Shown piece after piece: positions 48,259 through 58,357 of a stretch of 64,000 nt of DNA (the stretch's first letter is position 1; each line of letters opens with the position of its first letter). A model generated the notes under the pieces. That model did not search any database. It saw only the letters and a program-made list of their open reading frames with translations, and was not told the DNA's origin. A program made the position numbers and the translations under genes. This DNA is from Alteromonas sp. V450 (GTDB taxonomy: Bacteria > Pseudomonadota > Gammaproteobacteria > Enterobacterales > Alteromonadaceae). The DNA lies in NCBI RefSeq assembly GCF_001885075.1, contig NZ_MODU01000004.1, positions 2,728,001-2,792,000 of the forward strand. The letters run 5' to 3'.

Positions 48259-48804
48259 TTAAAATGTAGGCGCGCTAGTAAAAGCTACGCCTGCTTCATC
48301 TTTTCCAGAAAGCGACGGCGCTTCACCGTTAACAAGCGGCCAAGTGATCCCTAATGTTGGATCGTCATACTTTACTGAAATTTCGGATTCAGGGTGGTAA
48401 TAGTCTGTGCACTTGTACACAAATTCTGCTGACTCGCTGGTTACGTAAAAACCATGGGCAAAACCTGCTGGCACCCACAGTTGACGTTTATTCTCGGCAG
48501 ATAAAGTTACCCCTACCCACTTACCAAAAGTGTCTGAGTTTTTACGCATATCAACGGCAACATCGTAAACTTCACCGCTAACAACCCGCACAAGCTTGCC
48601 TTGGGTTTGCTCCATTTGATAGTGAAGGCCACGAAGAATACCTCGGCTAGATTTAGAGTGGTTGTCTTGCACAAACTCTACATTTGCACACTGCTGTTTA
48701 AACCAGTCATCGCGGAAGGTTTCAAGAAAAAAGCCGCGCTCGTCACCAAACACTTTTGGCTCGATAATTTTTACGTCGGGAATGTTAGTGCTAATAACTT
48801 GCAT
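48259..48804 (-). CDS. rfbC: dTDP-4-dehydrorhamnose 3,5-epimerase
   Basis: Third enzyme of the dTDP-rhamnose path. 181-residue cupin with the FLETF and DNHSKSSRGILRGLHYQ blocks; the catalytic His is His61 and a conserved Tyr lies near 130 (EFVYKCTDYY). Normal RmlC length. Follows rfbA by 26 bases. Confidence 0.96.
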   Translation of the reverse strand: MQVISTNIPDVKIIEPKVFGDERGFFLETFRDDWFKQQCANVEFVQDNHSKSSRGILRGLHYQMEQTQGKLVRVVSGEVYDVAVDMRKNSDTFGKWVGVTLSAENKRQLWVPAGFAHGFYVTSESAEFVYKCTDYYHPESEISVKYDDPTLGITWPLVNGEAPSLSGKDEAGVAFTSAPTF

Positions 48805-48830
48805 AGAAAGTTGGTATCCGTTTTTACTAC

Positions 48831-49709
48831 TTATTTAACGCGGTCGTGAATCACTTTAAGAAGATAGTCGCCATAGCCACTTTTCTTAAGCGGTGCAGCG
48901 AGCTTTTCGAGTTGAGCGGCATCAATATAGCCCATTCTATAAGCTACTTCTTCTGGGCAGCACACCTTTAACCCTTGACGCTTCTCAATGGCAGCAACAA
49001 AGTTAGCGGCATCAAGCAACGAGTCGAGCGTGCCCGTATCTAACCATGCTGAGCCCCGCCCCATCAGTTCTACTTTTAGGCTGCCATCCTGCAAGTACAA
49101 ATTGTTTAAATCGGTAATTTCTAGCTCGCCACGAGCAGAAGGTTTTACCTCTTTAGCAAAGTCCACCACTCGGTTGTCGTAAAAATACAAACCTGTAACT
49201 GCATAATTTGATTTTGGCTTAGCCGGTTTTTCTTCAATTGAAAGTGCATTCCAATCGTCATCAAAGTCGACAACACCGTAACGCTCGGGGTCGTTTACGT
49301 GATAGCCAAAAACGGTAGCACCAGTTTCTTGCTTATACGCATTTTGAAGCGACAACTTAAGGTCGTGACCGTAATAAATGTTATCGCCCAACACCAACGA
49401 ACAGCTGTTGTTGCCAATAAAGTTCTCGCCAATTAAAAAGGCTTGGGCGAGTCCGTCTGGTGACGGCTGAACTGCATATTGAATATTCATTCCCAACGAT
49501 TCACCGTCGCCAATGAGCTCAATAAAGCGCTGCTGCTCTTCTGGAGTGGTTATGATAAGTACATCCCGAATACCTGACATCATCAGCGTAGTAAGCGGGT
49601 AGTAGATCATGGGTTTATCGTACACTGGCATAAGCTGTTTGCTGACCACTTTCGTTAGTGGATGCAAGCGAGTGCCAGAGCCGCCAGCTAGAATTATTCC
49701 TTTTCTCAT
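48831..49709 (-). CDS. rfbA: Glucose-1-phosphate thymidylyltransferase
   Basis: Makes dTDP-glucose, the first step of the rhamnose path. 292 residues: [11 protein letters not shown] signature at 7-17, [15 protein letters not shown] at about 24-38, and GDNIYYG near 108-114. Full RmlA length. First of rfbA-C-D-B. Confidence 0.97.
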   Translation of the reverse strand: MRKGIILAGGSGTRLHPLTKVVSKQLMPVYDKPMIYYPLTTLMMSGIRDVLIITTPEEQQRFIELIGDGESLGMNIQYAVQPSPDGLAQAFLIGENFIGNNSCSLVLGDNIYYGHDLKLSLQNAYKQETGATVFGYHVNDPERYGVVDFDDDWNALSIEEKPAKPKSNYAVTGLYFYDNRVVDFAKEVKPSARGELEITDLNNLYLQDGSLKVELMGRGSAWLDTGTLDSLLDAANFVAAIEKRQGLKVCCPEEVAYRMGYIDAAQLEKLAAPLKKSGYGDYLLKVIHDRVK

Positions 49710-49772
49710 TTTACTCTCTTAGTTAAAAAATTTGATAAAAAGCTGCTTAAAAATACATTCTTGTCAATTTAA

Positions 49773-50507
49773 TTAGCTTTCTTGTAAAAAGTCGTAATAC
49801 TCCGCCGGTACACCACAAAAAATAACATCGTCTCGGTTAATCACGGTGTATCTAATATTTTTATTTTTCTCAATTAGGATGTTATACATCGGTGCTATAT
49901 ATAATTCCCCAGCAACAGCATACATACTTTCACTAGCCGAGAACTCTAAAAAGGTGTCAATAAAAAGCTGTGCGCTTCCAAAGAAATATAAGCCTGTACA
50001 ACAATACTCTGAAAGCTCTTGTTTTTCCGCGGTTTTTTTTACGGCTAGGGATGTATCGTCAACTGGAACTACATTACTCCAGTTTTTACCACTACCAATA
50101 AACGTCTCTAAATAACCTTCTACCGACTTGAAATTAAATTCTTCAGGATATTTAAAATTAGGCCTGAACGTATCTATGTTAAATATGAAAAGATGCTCAT
50201 CTCTCTTTTCTTCTAACTTAACAAGTCCCTGATACACAGTATCGGCTTGCCCTTTCGTAGGTTTTTCTAGAATAACCACCCGAACATTAGCTATACCTAA
50301 TCTTTCGCACTCTGTTTTTATAAACTTTTCAGTATCAAAATCAGCCAACGCTATAAAAACAAAAAGCTCAGATTCAAAGTAACGTTTAAAACTTGATACA
50401 CTGTGTGCAAACAATGACTCTCCTTTTGCAAGCAATTGGAACTTGGGAACATCGAACCCTGCATCAAAAAATCGCTTGGAGAGACCTGCCATTGGTATGA
50501 CTATCAT
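49773..50507 (-). CDS. Putative nucleotidyltransferase for a sugar or polyol phosphate
   Basis: 244 residues with the start of a nucleotidyltransferase GT-A fold: IPMAGLSKRFFDAGFDVPKF is the variant of the usual GGxGxR-PK block, and later FIFNIDTF is the metal-binding region. It is shorter than RfbA and has no strong match to a known activating enzyme. It directly follows the nucleotidyltransferase-kinase gene (stop and start adjacent) and probably works with it and the HAD gene to make an unusual activated residue. Confidence 0.7.
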   Translation of the reverse strand: MIVIPMAGLSKRFFDAGFDVPKFQLLAKGESLFAHSVSSFKRYFESELFVFIALADFDTEKFIKTECERLGIANVRVVILEKPTKGQADTVYQGLVKLEEKRDEHLFIFNIDTFRPNFKYPEEFNFKSVEGYLETFIGSGKNWSNVVPVDDTSLAVKKTAEKQELSEYCCTGLYFFGSAQLFIDTFLEFSASESMYAVAGELYIAPMYNILIEKNKNIRYTVINRDDVIFCGVPAEYYDFLQES

Positions 50508-52085
50508 TTAACATTCCTTTAATTTTTCATAGAGACGAATAGCGTTTGCAACAAAAGCAGTTTGTCGGTCTAGCCGGTCGGCATGCAATGGCAACATCGA
50601 AAGAAACAGTAGTATAGTAATAGCTATTATTTCACGCTCTTCATACCCTGATTTCACGATAATCTTTTTTCTAAAAGATTCTTCTATCTTTGCTTGTTCT
50701 TCCCTATTAGTTGAAAACTCAATCCCAACTTTTCCAGCTTTTTCAGACAAACTGTATTGACCAGCAATGATATGGTCATATTTACCAATAACCGAGTGAT
50801 ATAGCTTTGCTATGTCATATCTTCGATCGCCGAAACAGCTTATTTCTCCAGTAGGTAGCGTACCTCTGGGGTCGATGCACTTGATAATCTGCACCTTGGA
50901 ATCGTAAAGTATATTACTGAAACAAAAGTCGCCATGAGTAATCGCTACATCTGTTTTTCTGCAAGGTCGTATATAAGACGAAACTGTTCGTGCAATAGTC
51001 GTTAAGTCTGCTGCGTCTTTATCCACTGACTCAAATAGTCGCTTAGATGTAGTTTGAGACTGCAGTTCTGAGATTCGCTCCAGTGTTTTTTCTAAATATA
51101 AACTGTCTAAGCCCTTCACATTGAAGTCGGAAGGGGCTTTGTATTTATCAAACGCTTCGCGAGTTTCCCAAACAGCGTCAAATATACAATCCCATTGCAA
51201 TTTAGGTAGACATCCAAAAACAAACAAATCACTCAATGGTAAAAGATACAAATACTCTAATTTGTAGTTATCCACGTTTTTTTCAAGTAAATGTGGCGTG
51301 TAAATTTTCAAGCCAAGAGGAAGGTTGGCAAACCAGGTACCTTCAGCTTCTATTTTTCTAGAATTTAATGGTGATGATTTATTTACGAATCGTTGGGTTA
51401 TCTCTAACTCGTTAAAATTTCTTTGAGTTGTGATCCGCGTTCTTGAATGGTAAAAACTATTTACGTGGCCAAAATCCAACCAAATACCCTTGGTAAATAA
51501 ATCAAACCCGATACATTCGTTATAGCGCTTTAAGGCTGTCGTAAAGCAACCAGAATGTTCGACCAATGCTCGCATTAAATGAAGAGGTTTTGAAAAATAA
51601 AAAAAGCCTGATAAGACATCTTCATTATTGCTTGCCAGAGAATCTACGATGTCTCGCTCTAAGTGCGAGGATTTCAATAATCTAGCTCTATTGTAGAAAC
51701 CCAGATTTTCATTTACGCTAATTGCATCCGTCGCGGGGAACTGGTCACTCTGAATAAGAGTGTCACCATGCAATATAATCAAGTTGTTATCGTAATGTGC
51801 CGCTGCATTCCATGAGTATAAAACGGCGTTACCTAATGACAATCCTTTAGGGGAGTAAATTATCTCGACCCCCAGCGCGTTTAGCAAATCGCGGTCATGG
51901 TCCTGTACAACGAAGTCAGCTGGTAATGACATAAAAATCTTATCGTCAGGGTAAGCAGTTTTGAGCTCGACTACTTGCAACTCGTATAACCGCTTGTTGC
52001 CTATAGGTAAGAACGAAGGAGGTATATATCCAATATCAGCTATTAATTCCTCTTGAATGTACTCCCCTGATGTTATGAGTATCAT
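50508..52085 (-). CDS. Nucleotidyltransferase-like / APH-type kinase fusion
   Basis: 525 residues. The N-terminal ~240 residues look like a nucleotidyltransferase (PPSFLPIGNKRLYELQ, then LIILHGDTLI) but the glycine-rich GxGTR loop is not recognisable. The C-terminal part is an aminoglycoside-phosphotransferase/choline-kinase-like domain with catalytic HGDFCFSN near 384-391 and CIDPRG in place of the DxG metal motif. Such fusions occur in capsule loci; the substrate could be a sugar, glycerol or choline-like alcohol. Overlaps the HAD gene by four bases. Confidence 0.7.
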   Translation of the reverse strand: MILITSGEYIQEELIADIGYIPPSFLPIGNKRLYELQVVELKTAYPDDKIFMSLPADFVVQDHDRDLLNALGVEIIYSPKGLSLGNAVLYSWNAAAHYDNNLIILHGDTLIQSDQFPATDAISVNENLGFYNRARLLKSSHLERDIVDSLASNNEDVLSGFFYFSKPLHLMRALVEHSGCFTTALKRYNECIGFDLFTKGIWLDFGHVNSFYHSRTRITTQRNFNELEITQRFVNKSSPLNSRKIEAEGTWFANLPLGLKIYTPHLLEKNVDNYKLEYLYLLPLSDLFVFGCLPKLQWDCIFDAVWETREAFDKYKAPSDFNVKGLDSLYLEKTLERISELQSQTTSKRLFESVDKDAADLTTIARTVSSYIRPCRKTDVAITHGDFCFSNILYDSKVQIIKCIDPRGTLPTGEISCFGDRRYDIAKLYHSVIGKYDHIIAGQYSLSEKAGKVGIEFSTNREEQAKIEESFRKKIIVKSGYEEREIIAITILLFLSMLPLHADRLDRQTAFVANAIRLYEKLKEC

Positions 52086-52477
52086 TTATTCCCACCATCT
52101 TTGTAAGGATTTTCCTTTTCTATCAAGGCTTGAATTTCACTGTAAGACAAATTACAAAACTCAGATGGTCTAACTGCCTTATCGTCAACATAAAAGCCTT
52201 CAAAACCACACCATGGTTTTCCTACGTGCACCTCGTCGTAAGGAATACCATTTTTGTCCAACCACTCTATCAAAATCGGTATTGTGTTAGCATTTATCTT
52301 TCCAACATTCCCATCGAAAGTTCGCATGTTTCTGCTTGTAAACAAAATAATTTCAAACCCTTTTTCTTTATACTCAATACATTTTCGGACTAACTCTTCA
52401 TTTACTGGTTTGCTTGAATAGTCAGCATCGCTGTCGATAGTAAGAGTACCGTCAATGTCTAGGATGAGTTTCTTCAT
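52082..52477 (-). CDS. HAD-family phosphatase of a capsule-type locus
   Basis: 131 residues with motif I DIDGTLT (7-13), motif II-like FTSRN, a Lys in VGKPWC and motif III FYVDDKAVRP. Similar small HAD proteins are found in capsule and O-antigen loci. It probably removes a phosphate from an intermediate made by the neighbouring kinase or nucleotidyltransferase genes. Confidence 0.78.
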   Translation of the reverse strand: MKKLILDIDGTLTIDSDADYSSKPVNEELVRKCIEYKEKGFEIILFTSRNMRTFDGNVGKINANTIPILIEWLDKNGIPYDEVHVGKPWCGFEGFYVDDKAVRPSEFCNLSYSEIQALIEKENPYKDGGNK

Positions 52478-52480
52478 GGT

Positions 52481-53629
52481 TTACCCCGGTAGCATCTGTG
52501 ATAATTTCGCCAAGCGTTGTTCCGCAGCGAAATTTGCGCTTTTAGAAATATTATTTTTACTTTGAAGTAGCTCACTAAGAATTTCATATTCGTTCAACAC
52601 GTCGTGTTCCATATGACTTTTCAATAACTTAAGTCTGAATTTCGATTTAGCAATTGCTTCAGAAATATTATCTAATTCGATTCTATCGTCAGAAATCTGA
52701 TTAAAATAAAGTGATTGATCAATACACGATTCCAACGCCTCATGATATTCACCTTCTGCTACCAGTCTTATAATTTCAGGGAAAAAGCTTTCTTTCAAAA
52801 CTTTACCACCAATAAAGTGTGGATACGGACGATGAAAGATATTTCTCCAGCTAACGTCGAAGTAACTTAAATGTTCATATACCAATGATTCGGGGTTTAA
52901 TAAATTTGGCGAGAGCAAGTGAATCTCGTTCGTTAAATATTGCTCTAGATACTGCCAGACAGAACAATAACGCCCGAAGTTCCTACTATCACCAACCGCA
53001 AACTGGTCAGAACTGAAACGGCCCCTACTGTAAGCTGGATGAAATAGTATCGAAAGAGGCGCAGTTAATATATCTTCCGGTTCGAATGCGCTTAACATTA
53101 TCTTTTGGTCCGGACGGATCCTTATGTACCGATCATAATTAATTGCGAACTTTTTAGTTAACTCTAAGCAACTATGAATTTTATAAAACATCGGAAGCAT
53201 GCCACGTGGCAAGTTCAGCGAATCTACCAATTTGAATAATTGTTGATTGCTCTCTTCAAACTGTTTATAAGGTTCAATCTTAGCGTCACAAAAATACTTA
53301 ATATCTTTGAGTTTTTTTTGCGTAACAGGTGTATTGTCTGAAACTTCGTCCACTAATCGATTAACAAAAGGGAGAAGAGCGGATATGTTGCTATCTTGAG
53401 TTTTTGCCCTGTCATTCCTGTTTAGTGCAATAGGCATAAATTGAGTAAATTCATCAGGAAGCAGGCGAGTAAAGTCTGATGTGCTCCCTTGTTCTTCCCA
53501 AGTATCAATATATATATCGAACTTTGCTTGGGGGTGTTTTAACTCTAGCGAATCTACAAAATTATTAATATTCTCAACACACCTGTCAATGTTCCTAAAT
53601 TGACCGGAAACGCATAAACAAATTTTCAT
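52481..53629 (-). CDS. Putative glycosyltransferase-like protein (SGQ/RPD type)
   Basis: 382 residues. It starts ICLCVSGQFRNIDRCV, continues with FDIYIDTWEEQ and has YDRYIRIRPDQ near 165-175, a set seen in a little-studied group of surface polysaccharide glycosyltransferases. No membrane helix or signal peptide. It lies between the WcbI-like gene and the HAD gene with four- or fewer-base spacing, so it belongs to the same transcript. Catalytic residues are not known with certainty. Confidence 0.6.
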   Translation of the reverse strand: MKICLCVSGQFRNIDRCVENINNFVDSLELKHPQAKFDIYIDTWEEQGSTSDFTRLLPDEFTQFMPIALNRNDRAKTQDSNISALLPFVNRLVDEVSDNTPVTQKKLKDIKYFCDAKIEPYKQFEESNQQLFKLVDSLNLPRGMLPMFYKIHSCLELTKKFAINYDRYIRIRPDQKIMLSAFEPEDILTAPLSILFHPAYSRGRFSSDQFAVGDSRNFGRYCSVWQYLEQYLTNEIHLLSPNLLNPESLVYEHLSYFDVSWRNIFHRPYPHFIGGKVLKESFFPEIIRLVAEGEYHEALESCIDQSLYFNQISDDRIELDNISEAIAKSKFRLKLLKSHMEHDVLNEYEILSELLQSKNNISKSANFAAEQRLAKLSQMLPG

Positions 53630-54514
53630 TTAATAGCCTAATCTTTTAATGTTTTCACTCACCCATTGTTTAGAAGACATCGCTTCCTCTAGTAAACTCT
53701 TATCCGTTTTTTGATAATCGAAATAAAATCTTTCGGTAATTTCTTCAGCAGATAGTGAACGACCATTTGCATTGAACTTTATTGGGTTTTCAAATTTCAA
53801 CTGTAGATTTTGATGAGTCGATGGATACAACGGACATTTTATATGATCCAAGTAATCTGTGCCTAACGAGGGAAGACTAAAATCAGAAAACTCTGGTAGA
53901 ACGTTTTTAACACAGTCGAAGAACATCGAGAAAAATTGCCGCGTTGGATGGTTAAATTGATTAAAGAGCCGCTTCTCTTTGAAGTGATTTTCTATTATTT
54001 TACTGCCATTGAGCAGTGAATACTCAACCTCCCGCCTTTTTAGTTCGCTTAATGAACTATCAAAAAAACGCTCAGACATCTCTTTAGTATAAAACTCGTT
54101 ACTTTGCGTCAGCTCAATAATTTCATAAACTGACATGCCTGCCAGGTAACCTGCGACTATATTGTAATCATGAACTAAATGAAGTGCAGACCTTACACCG
54201 CGAAGCATTCCGAGATGAGGAAAAAAACCGTCAAAGTAGAAATTGGGAAACGTGATTATTTTGGATTTCTCTTGCACTTTTTGTAGTAACAAGCTTGAAG
54301 AAAACCGCTTTATAAAATATGAATCAGAAATATACTGCGCGAACACTATATCTGCTTCAGAAACTGCAGCCTCAACTCTTTCAATATCCTTTCCTCGAAG
54401 TGTTTGAATCGGAGCAACTTTTATTAAAAAAAACTCATCTGCAATGCCAATTTCTTCGAAATATTTGTATAAGGCCTCTCCCTGGCAATTAGCAAATATT
54501 GTGATTTTCTTCAT
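53630..54514 (-). CDS. WcbI-like polysaccharide biosynthesis protein
   Basis: 294 residues. The N-terminal FANCQGEAL (residues 7-15) is the signature of the WcbI family, whose Burkholderia pseudomallei founder is needed for capsule synthesis and binds coenzyme A; acetyltransferase activity is proposed. ADIVFAQYISDSY and NFYFDGFFPHLG are further family-type segments. Start and stop codons abut the neighbouring genes. Confidence 0.78.
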   Translation of the reverse strand: MKKITIFANCQGEALYKYFEEIGIADEFFLIKVAPIQTLRGKDIERVEAAVSEADIVFAQYISDSYFIKRFSSSLLLQKVQEKSKIITFPNFYFDGFFPHLGMLRGVRSALHLVHDYNIVAGYLAGMSVYEIIELTQSNEFYTKEMSERFFDSSLSELKRREVEYSLLNGSKIIENHFKEKRLFNQFNHPTRQFFSMFFDCVKNVLPEFSDFSLPSLGTDYLDHIKCPLYPSTHQNLQLKFENPIKFNANGRSLSAEEITERFYFDYQKTDKSLLEEAMSSKQWVSENIKRLGY

Positions 54515-54515
54515 A

Positions 54516-55253
54516 TTATGCTCTTTTACTTTTTAGTAAATTAAAAACCCTCTCATCTACCATGCACCTTCTAGACAAGACTTGCCGTAGTATTGGAGAT
54601 GATACATCTATTTTTCTCTGAGATTTTTTTTCATTTACTTTGCTAGCAAAGTCTAGCCCAGCCTTACAATCTTCCATCCCCAAATCGTTGAAAACTTCGT
54701 CTATACCAGCAATAAAGTTATCTTGAAAAACTATCCTGTCGAATTCATTTGCAGTCGCTAATATTGCCGGAATATCTGCCATGTTAATTGCACGATCTAA
54801 ATTCAAAAAATATCTAGACTGACAGTTGTCTAATAATTTGATACCGGTTTCGTCTAGATTACATAACAAGTAGTCTAATTCTTTGTAGTCATTTATATCT
54901 GTGTTAGCTATTTGATAAACGACCTCTTGAATATCTGGTGATAGTCTATTCAACTCTGCTTTTTTCTCTGGTAAATTGTAATGGTCTAGCCAAAGTAAAT
55001 GAGACGATAGGTGACTCACACCGCTCCTCAAAACGGTAAATTTATAAAACTCCCCAAGATGCTTGCGTAGCTTCATGTAGTAAACGTGACCAGAAATAAA
55101 GTCTTTCTCTTCGATCAAATTGTCAAATTCGTTTATTTTGAATTCACAATGCTCTTGATAACGCTCTCCATCTACAACATTCTGGAAGAGCGTATTTACT
55201 TTTGAACCAGCAGTTTTAGCAATGTGCATGAAAAAGACTTTTTGTTTCAACAT
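54516..55253 (-). CDS. Sulfotransferase family 2-like protein
   Basis: 245 residues. PAPS loop HIAKTAGSKV with Lys13, GHVYYMKLRK near 54, and the 3'-phosphate motif TVLRSGVSHLSSHLLW near 74-89. It is the smallest sulfotransferase in the window and may sulfate a rhamnose or uronic acid of the polymer. Its start directly follows the stop of the RgpF/GT4 gene. Confidence 0.78.
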   Translation of the reverse strand: MLKQKVFFMHIAKTAGSKVNTLFQNVVDGERYQEHCEFKINEFDNLIEEKDFISGHVYYMKLRKHLGEFYKFTVLRSGVSHLSSHLLWLDHYNLPEKKAELNRLSPDIQEVVYQIANTDINDYKELDYLLCNLDETGIKLLDNCQSRYFLNLDRAINMADIPAILATANEFDRIVFQDNFIAGIDEVFNDLGMEDCKAGLDFASKVNEKKSQRKIDVSSPILRQVLSRRCMVDERVFNLLKSKRA

Positions 55254-58121
55254 TTAATCGATCACTCTTTTAATAGATTGTAAAATTTGCGCCAAGTCTA
55301 GCCCTTCACCATAGGCTTCATCAGAAAATTTGTATGTATAACTAGATTGTTTAAAGGCCGCAATTTTGTTGATTAAAAACGCTGCAATTTCCTCCGGTGA
55401 TGAGGAGCCTACAACAATATTTGCGTCTGCCAAGTCGATTTTATTATCGTAGCAATTGGTATAGACACTCATACCTGCTGCAGCCATTTCAAAGGGTGGA
55501 TAACTAGGATGAGGTGAAACCATAAGCGAAATACCAATAGCAGACTCAGATAAGAGTGCGGCATAATCTTTCAAACTGAGCTTACCGAAAACCGCTACAT
55601 TAAGCGATTTGGCTAAGTCAGAATGGTATTCTTCTCCAATAGATATAAATCGCCATTCAGAATATTCATCTCCAATCTGACTTTTCACGATCGAAAGAGC
55701 TTCAAAAATTATTTCTATGCAATTGCGCTCTGCAGAAGGTCTGCCATAGAAACAAATCTGTTTCTGCTTCGATTTTCCATTGTTCGCTATCAAATTTTCT
55801 TTGATAGCATTGTTTAACGAAGGTCGCAATACAAAAGAAGTACCTGTAAGTTTTCCGCGTAATTCGAAGTAGTCTTTTAATAATTGCGTATTGAATACCT
55901 TTATGTAGTCATTCAGATAAGTTGCATCGGCCAGCTCACTTTTGGATGACCATCCATAAAAATGAGGCTCATAATCTTGAACCAAGTAAATATGGTCAGG
56001 AGAATGACAATATTCTTGTTGTTGAAACGCATTAATCTGATCGAGATGGTTGACGGTCCACCATGCAGTTCCCACGAAAATATCGTTTTTACGAACGATT
56101 AAGCTTCCTTTTTCTCTCGGTACGGCAGAAATTATGTGATGCGGGTCGTTGTCATCGCAAAAATCTAATGGATAATTTGAATACAGTGGGTAATTCGAGG
56201 ATATATTATTAGTGGATATAGAGTCTGTACTGATTATTCTCGTTTCGTACCCCAAGCATTCAGCTAATTGATAAAAAAACTTGAGTGCAGTAGATATGCC
56301 ACCAAAGATGTGCTGCGGATCTAGTGTTGGAATCAACAGGTTTAAACGATTAGCTCTATTATCAGACGCTGCAAATGAAAAAGGCGTTAACTCCGGATAG
56401 TAGCTGCGCAGCGCTAGATTATAATTAGGAGAGTACTCCTTTGTTTTTTCAACTGAATATGGCACTGCAATTGGTTGTGTTGAAAAGTCGAAATTTTTAT
56501 CGTTTTCATCACGTATTGGAAGTAAATTAAACCCACATTTTAAAGCGAATACTCCAAAAGCACGTTCTATCGCATGTGCCAATGTACCATCGATTTGCCC
56601 TTTTTCCGACTCAAATAGATATTTTGAATATGTCTGCGAGAGAAAACCTCTCAGTTTATCAGTGTCCATCCAAAACATACTCCCGGCGGGAAAGTCTAAT
56701 TTATCCCAATAATCAATTTCTATATCTAGAGAAGATAGTAATACCTTTACCCTTTCAAAGTTCCCCCCCCAGTTCATTACACTCTTTACAAAGTTGGGTG
56801 GCTCGGGAAATACAATCGCAGTTCTTTCGTCCAACAATGATTCATGGACTAGTTTTAAATTTCCAAGCAAGCTATTTACATTATATTGCAACCAATCACT
56901 CCGTTGCATACCGTAATGAAGCGACTTCTTTGTGTGCAAATGTAAAACGTACTTATAAGAGAGTATTTCTTGCTTGAACCCCTCAAAGAACGGAAGTATA
57001 TCTCTGCCGTGGTTTTGAAAAACTTTCCAATTTATACTCGGATATTTTTCTATTAAATATTGATATTCAGTACCATGGACAAATGAAACATAAATATTAA
57101 GTTTTTTCGCTAAACATGACTGAATTAACTCGTCGGCAACTTCTGGATAAAAACAATGAATAAAAACCGCAGATTGGTTAATGAATTCGTCGCAAGAAAA
57201 ATCAGATTTTGTAAAAATTAGAGGCTCGGTAGAGCAAAAGTAACGAGTATACCCTACATAGTTTTGATTATTAAAAATCTCTCTTTCTTCGGTATGACCG
57301 ACTTGTATGTAATGTTGAAGTGGATCTTGATCAGTTTCCAACAGCTTTTCTCTAAAACCGAATTCACTATTCAAATAAATTTCTGTATTGAATAGCGCGC
57401 TGGGGTCTCTGTTTTCTTTCCAGCCAAAATTAACAAAATGAAAAAATGGGTCAATTCCACTCTCTCTCACATCTGAGTAGGTTGATAGATACCATTTGGG
57501 GTCAAATATACTCGGCTTGAGTTTAGTGTCGGGATGATGGGCTTTTAAAAATGTTTCGCTTTTTGCGTAAAGCTGCCGGATGAACCTCTCATAACTAGCT
57601 CTGTCCAGAGGCTGTAATATTAATTTTTTTAACTCCTCAGCATTATCGAAATCGAAAACGTCACTTAATTCAATCTCGTTATGTGACGGTCTTCCTTCTT
57701 CAACACCATAAAAATAAAAGTGATACAAAGGGTGAAAACCATTCTGATATACATCCTGATGTCTCCCTAGATACCAATCCTCATCAACGATTAGTTTTAA
57801 GTAGCAATACTGGCTCAATGAGGAAATAAACCTAACCTGTTCTACTAAACTTTCAAAGCTCTTTGCTTTGAAAGCATTATAGAATTTCATTTCCCCGAGA
57901 TATGTGAGCGGATCTACTTCAGAGGCGACACCTGATTCCTCAAGCGCTTGAATGAATTCTTTCGTTCTGAAGTCTTCAGATGGGTTGTTTAGCGATTTCC
58001 AACCAAAATCGAAAAAGTCAGACTCCTTAGAGACGCCGTATTTCTCTTCATACCAAGATTTGTTAAAGAAATGCTGTATATTTTTACAATTGTCCAAAGG
58101 CACCTTATCACCATGTCTCAA
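55254..58121 (-). CDS. RgpF-like / GT4 rhamnosyltransferase fusion
   Basis: 955 residues. Residues 1-300 contain several copies of a module with the pattern W-Y-x-x-x-x-DV-x-x-x-G-x-P-x-x-HF-x-x-x-G-x-x-E-x-R-x-P. About 300-550 is an RgpF (rhamnan synthesis F) domain (IFIHCFYPEVADELI, QNHGRDILPFF, VLHLHTKKSLHYG). About 600-950 is a GT4 domain like the WsaF rhamnosyltransferase (IFGGISTALKFFYQL, CFYGRPSAERNC, HPSYPPFEMAAAGMSVYTN). With rfbABCD downstream this makes an L-rhamnose polymerising enzyme likely. The TTG start has no good ribosome binding site; a start a few codons later is possible. Confidence 0.8.
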   Translation of the reverse strand: MRHGDKVPLDNCKNIQHFFNKSWYEEKYGVSKESDFFDFGWKSLNNPSEDFRTKEFIQALEESGVASEVDPLTYLGEMKFYNAFKAKSFESLVEQVRFISSLSQYCYLKLIVDEDWYLGRHQDVYQNGFHPLYHFYFYGVEEGRPSHNEIELSDVFDFDNAEELKKLILQPLDRASYERFIRQLYAKSETFLKAHHPDTKLKPSIFDPKWYLSTYSDVRESGIDPFFHFVNFGWKENRDPSALFNTEIYLNSEFGFREKLLETDQDPLQHYIQVGHTEEREIFNNQNYVGYTRYFCSTEPLIFTKSDFSCDEFINQSAVFIHCFYPEVADELIQSCLAKKLNIYVSFVHGTEYQYLIEKYPSINWKVFQNHGRDILPFFEGFKQEILSYKYVLHLHTKKSLHYGMQRSDWLQYNVNSLLGNLKLVHESLLDERTAIVFPEPPNFVKSVMNWGGNFERVKVLLSSLDIEIDYWDKLDFPAGSMFWMDTDKLRGFLSQTYSKYLFESEKGQIDGTLAHAIERAFGVFALKCGFNLLPIRDENDKNFDFSTQPIAVPYSVEKTKEYSPNYNLALRSYYPELTPFSFAASDNRANRLNLLIPTLDPQHIFGGISTALKFFYQLAECLGYETRIISTDSISTNNISSNYPLYSNYPLDFCDDNDPHHIISAVPREKGSLIVRKNDIFVGTAWWTVNHLDQINAFQQQEYCHSPDHIYLVQDYEPHFYGWSSKSELADATYLNDYIKVFNTQLLKDYFELRGKLTGTSFVLRPSLNNAIKENLIANNGKSKQKQICFYGRPSAERNCIEIIFEALSIVKSQIGDEYSEWRFISIGEEYHSDLAKSLNVAVFGKLSLKDYAALLSESAIGISLMVSPHPSYPPFEMAAAGMSVYTNCYDNKIDLADANIVVGSSSPEEIAAFLINKIAAFKQSSYTYKFSDEAYGEGLDLAQILQSIKRVID

Positions 58122-58180
58122 GTTTTAGCTAATTAAATTCATTCTCAATTACACAAATTACGCATTGCGCTTTACTATTA

Positions 58181-58189
58181 ATTGTACCA
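58181..58189 (-). promoter_or_regulatory. Candidate extended -10 promoter of the RgpF/GT4 operon
   Basis: On the minus strand TGGTACAAT is an extended -10 (TGN then TACAAT), about 60 bases upstream of the RgpF/GT4 start. No clear -35 at 17 bases. The gap 58122-58357 contains nothing else I can support. Confidence 0.4.
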
Positions 58190-58357
58190 TTTTTCACGAG
58201 TTAAAGACGAACATGTAGCTCTGCAGACTCACTTAGTAAAAGCTATGTGCCAGCGTAATGGTTGACACTATTACTCTAAATACGCCCCTAAATCTTTAAA
58301 ATCGACCAAGAATCAAAATATCATTGGTCAAATTCGGCAAAGGAAACGATAAAATTT

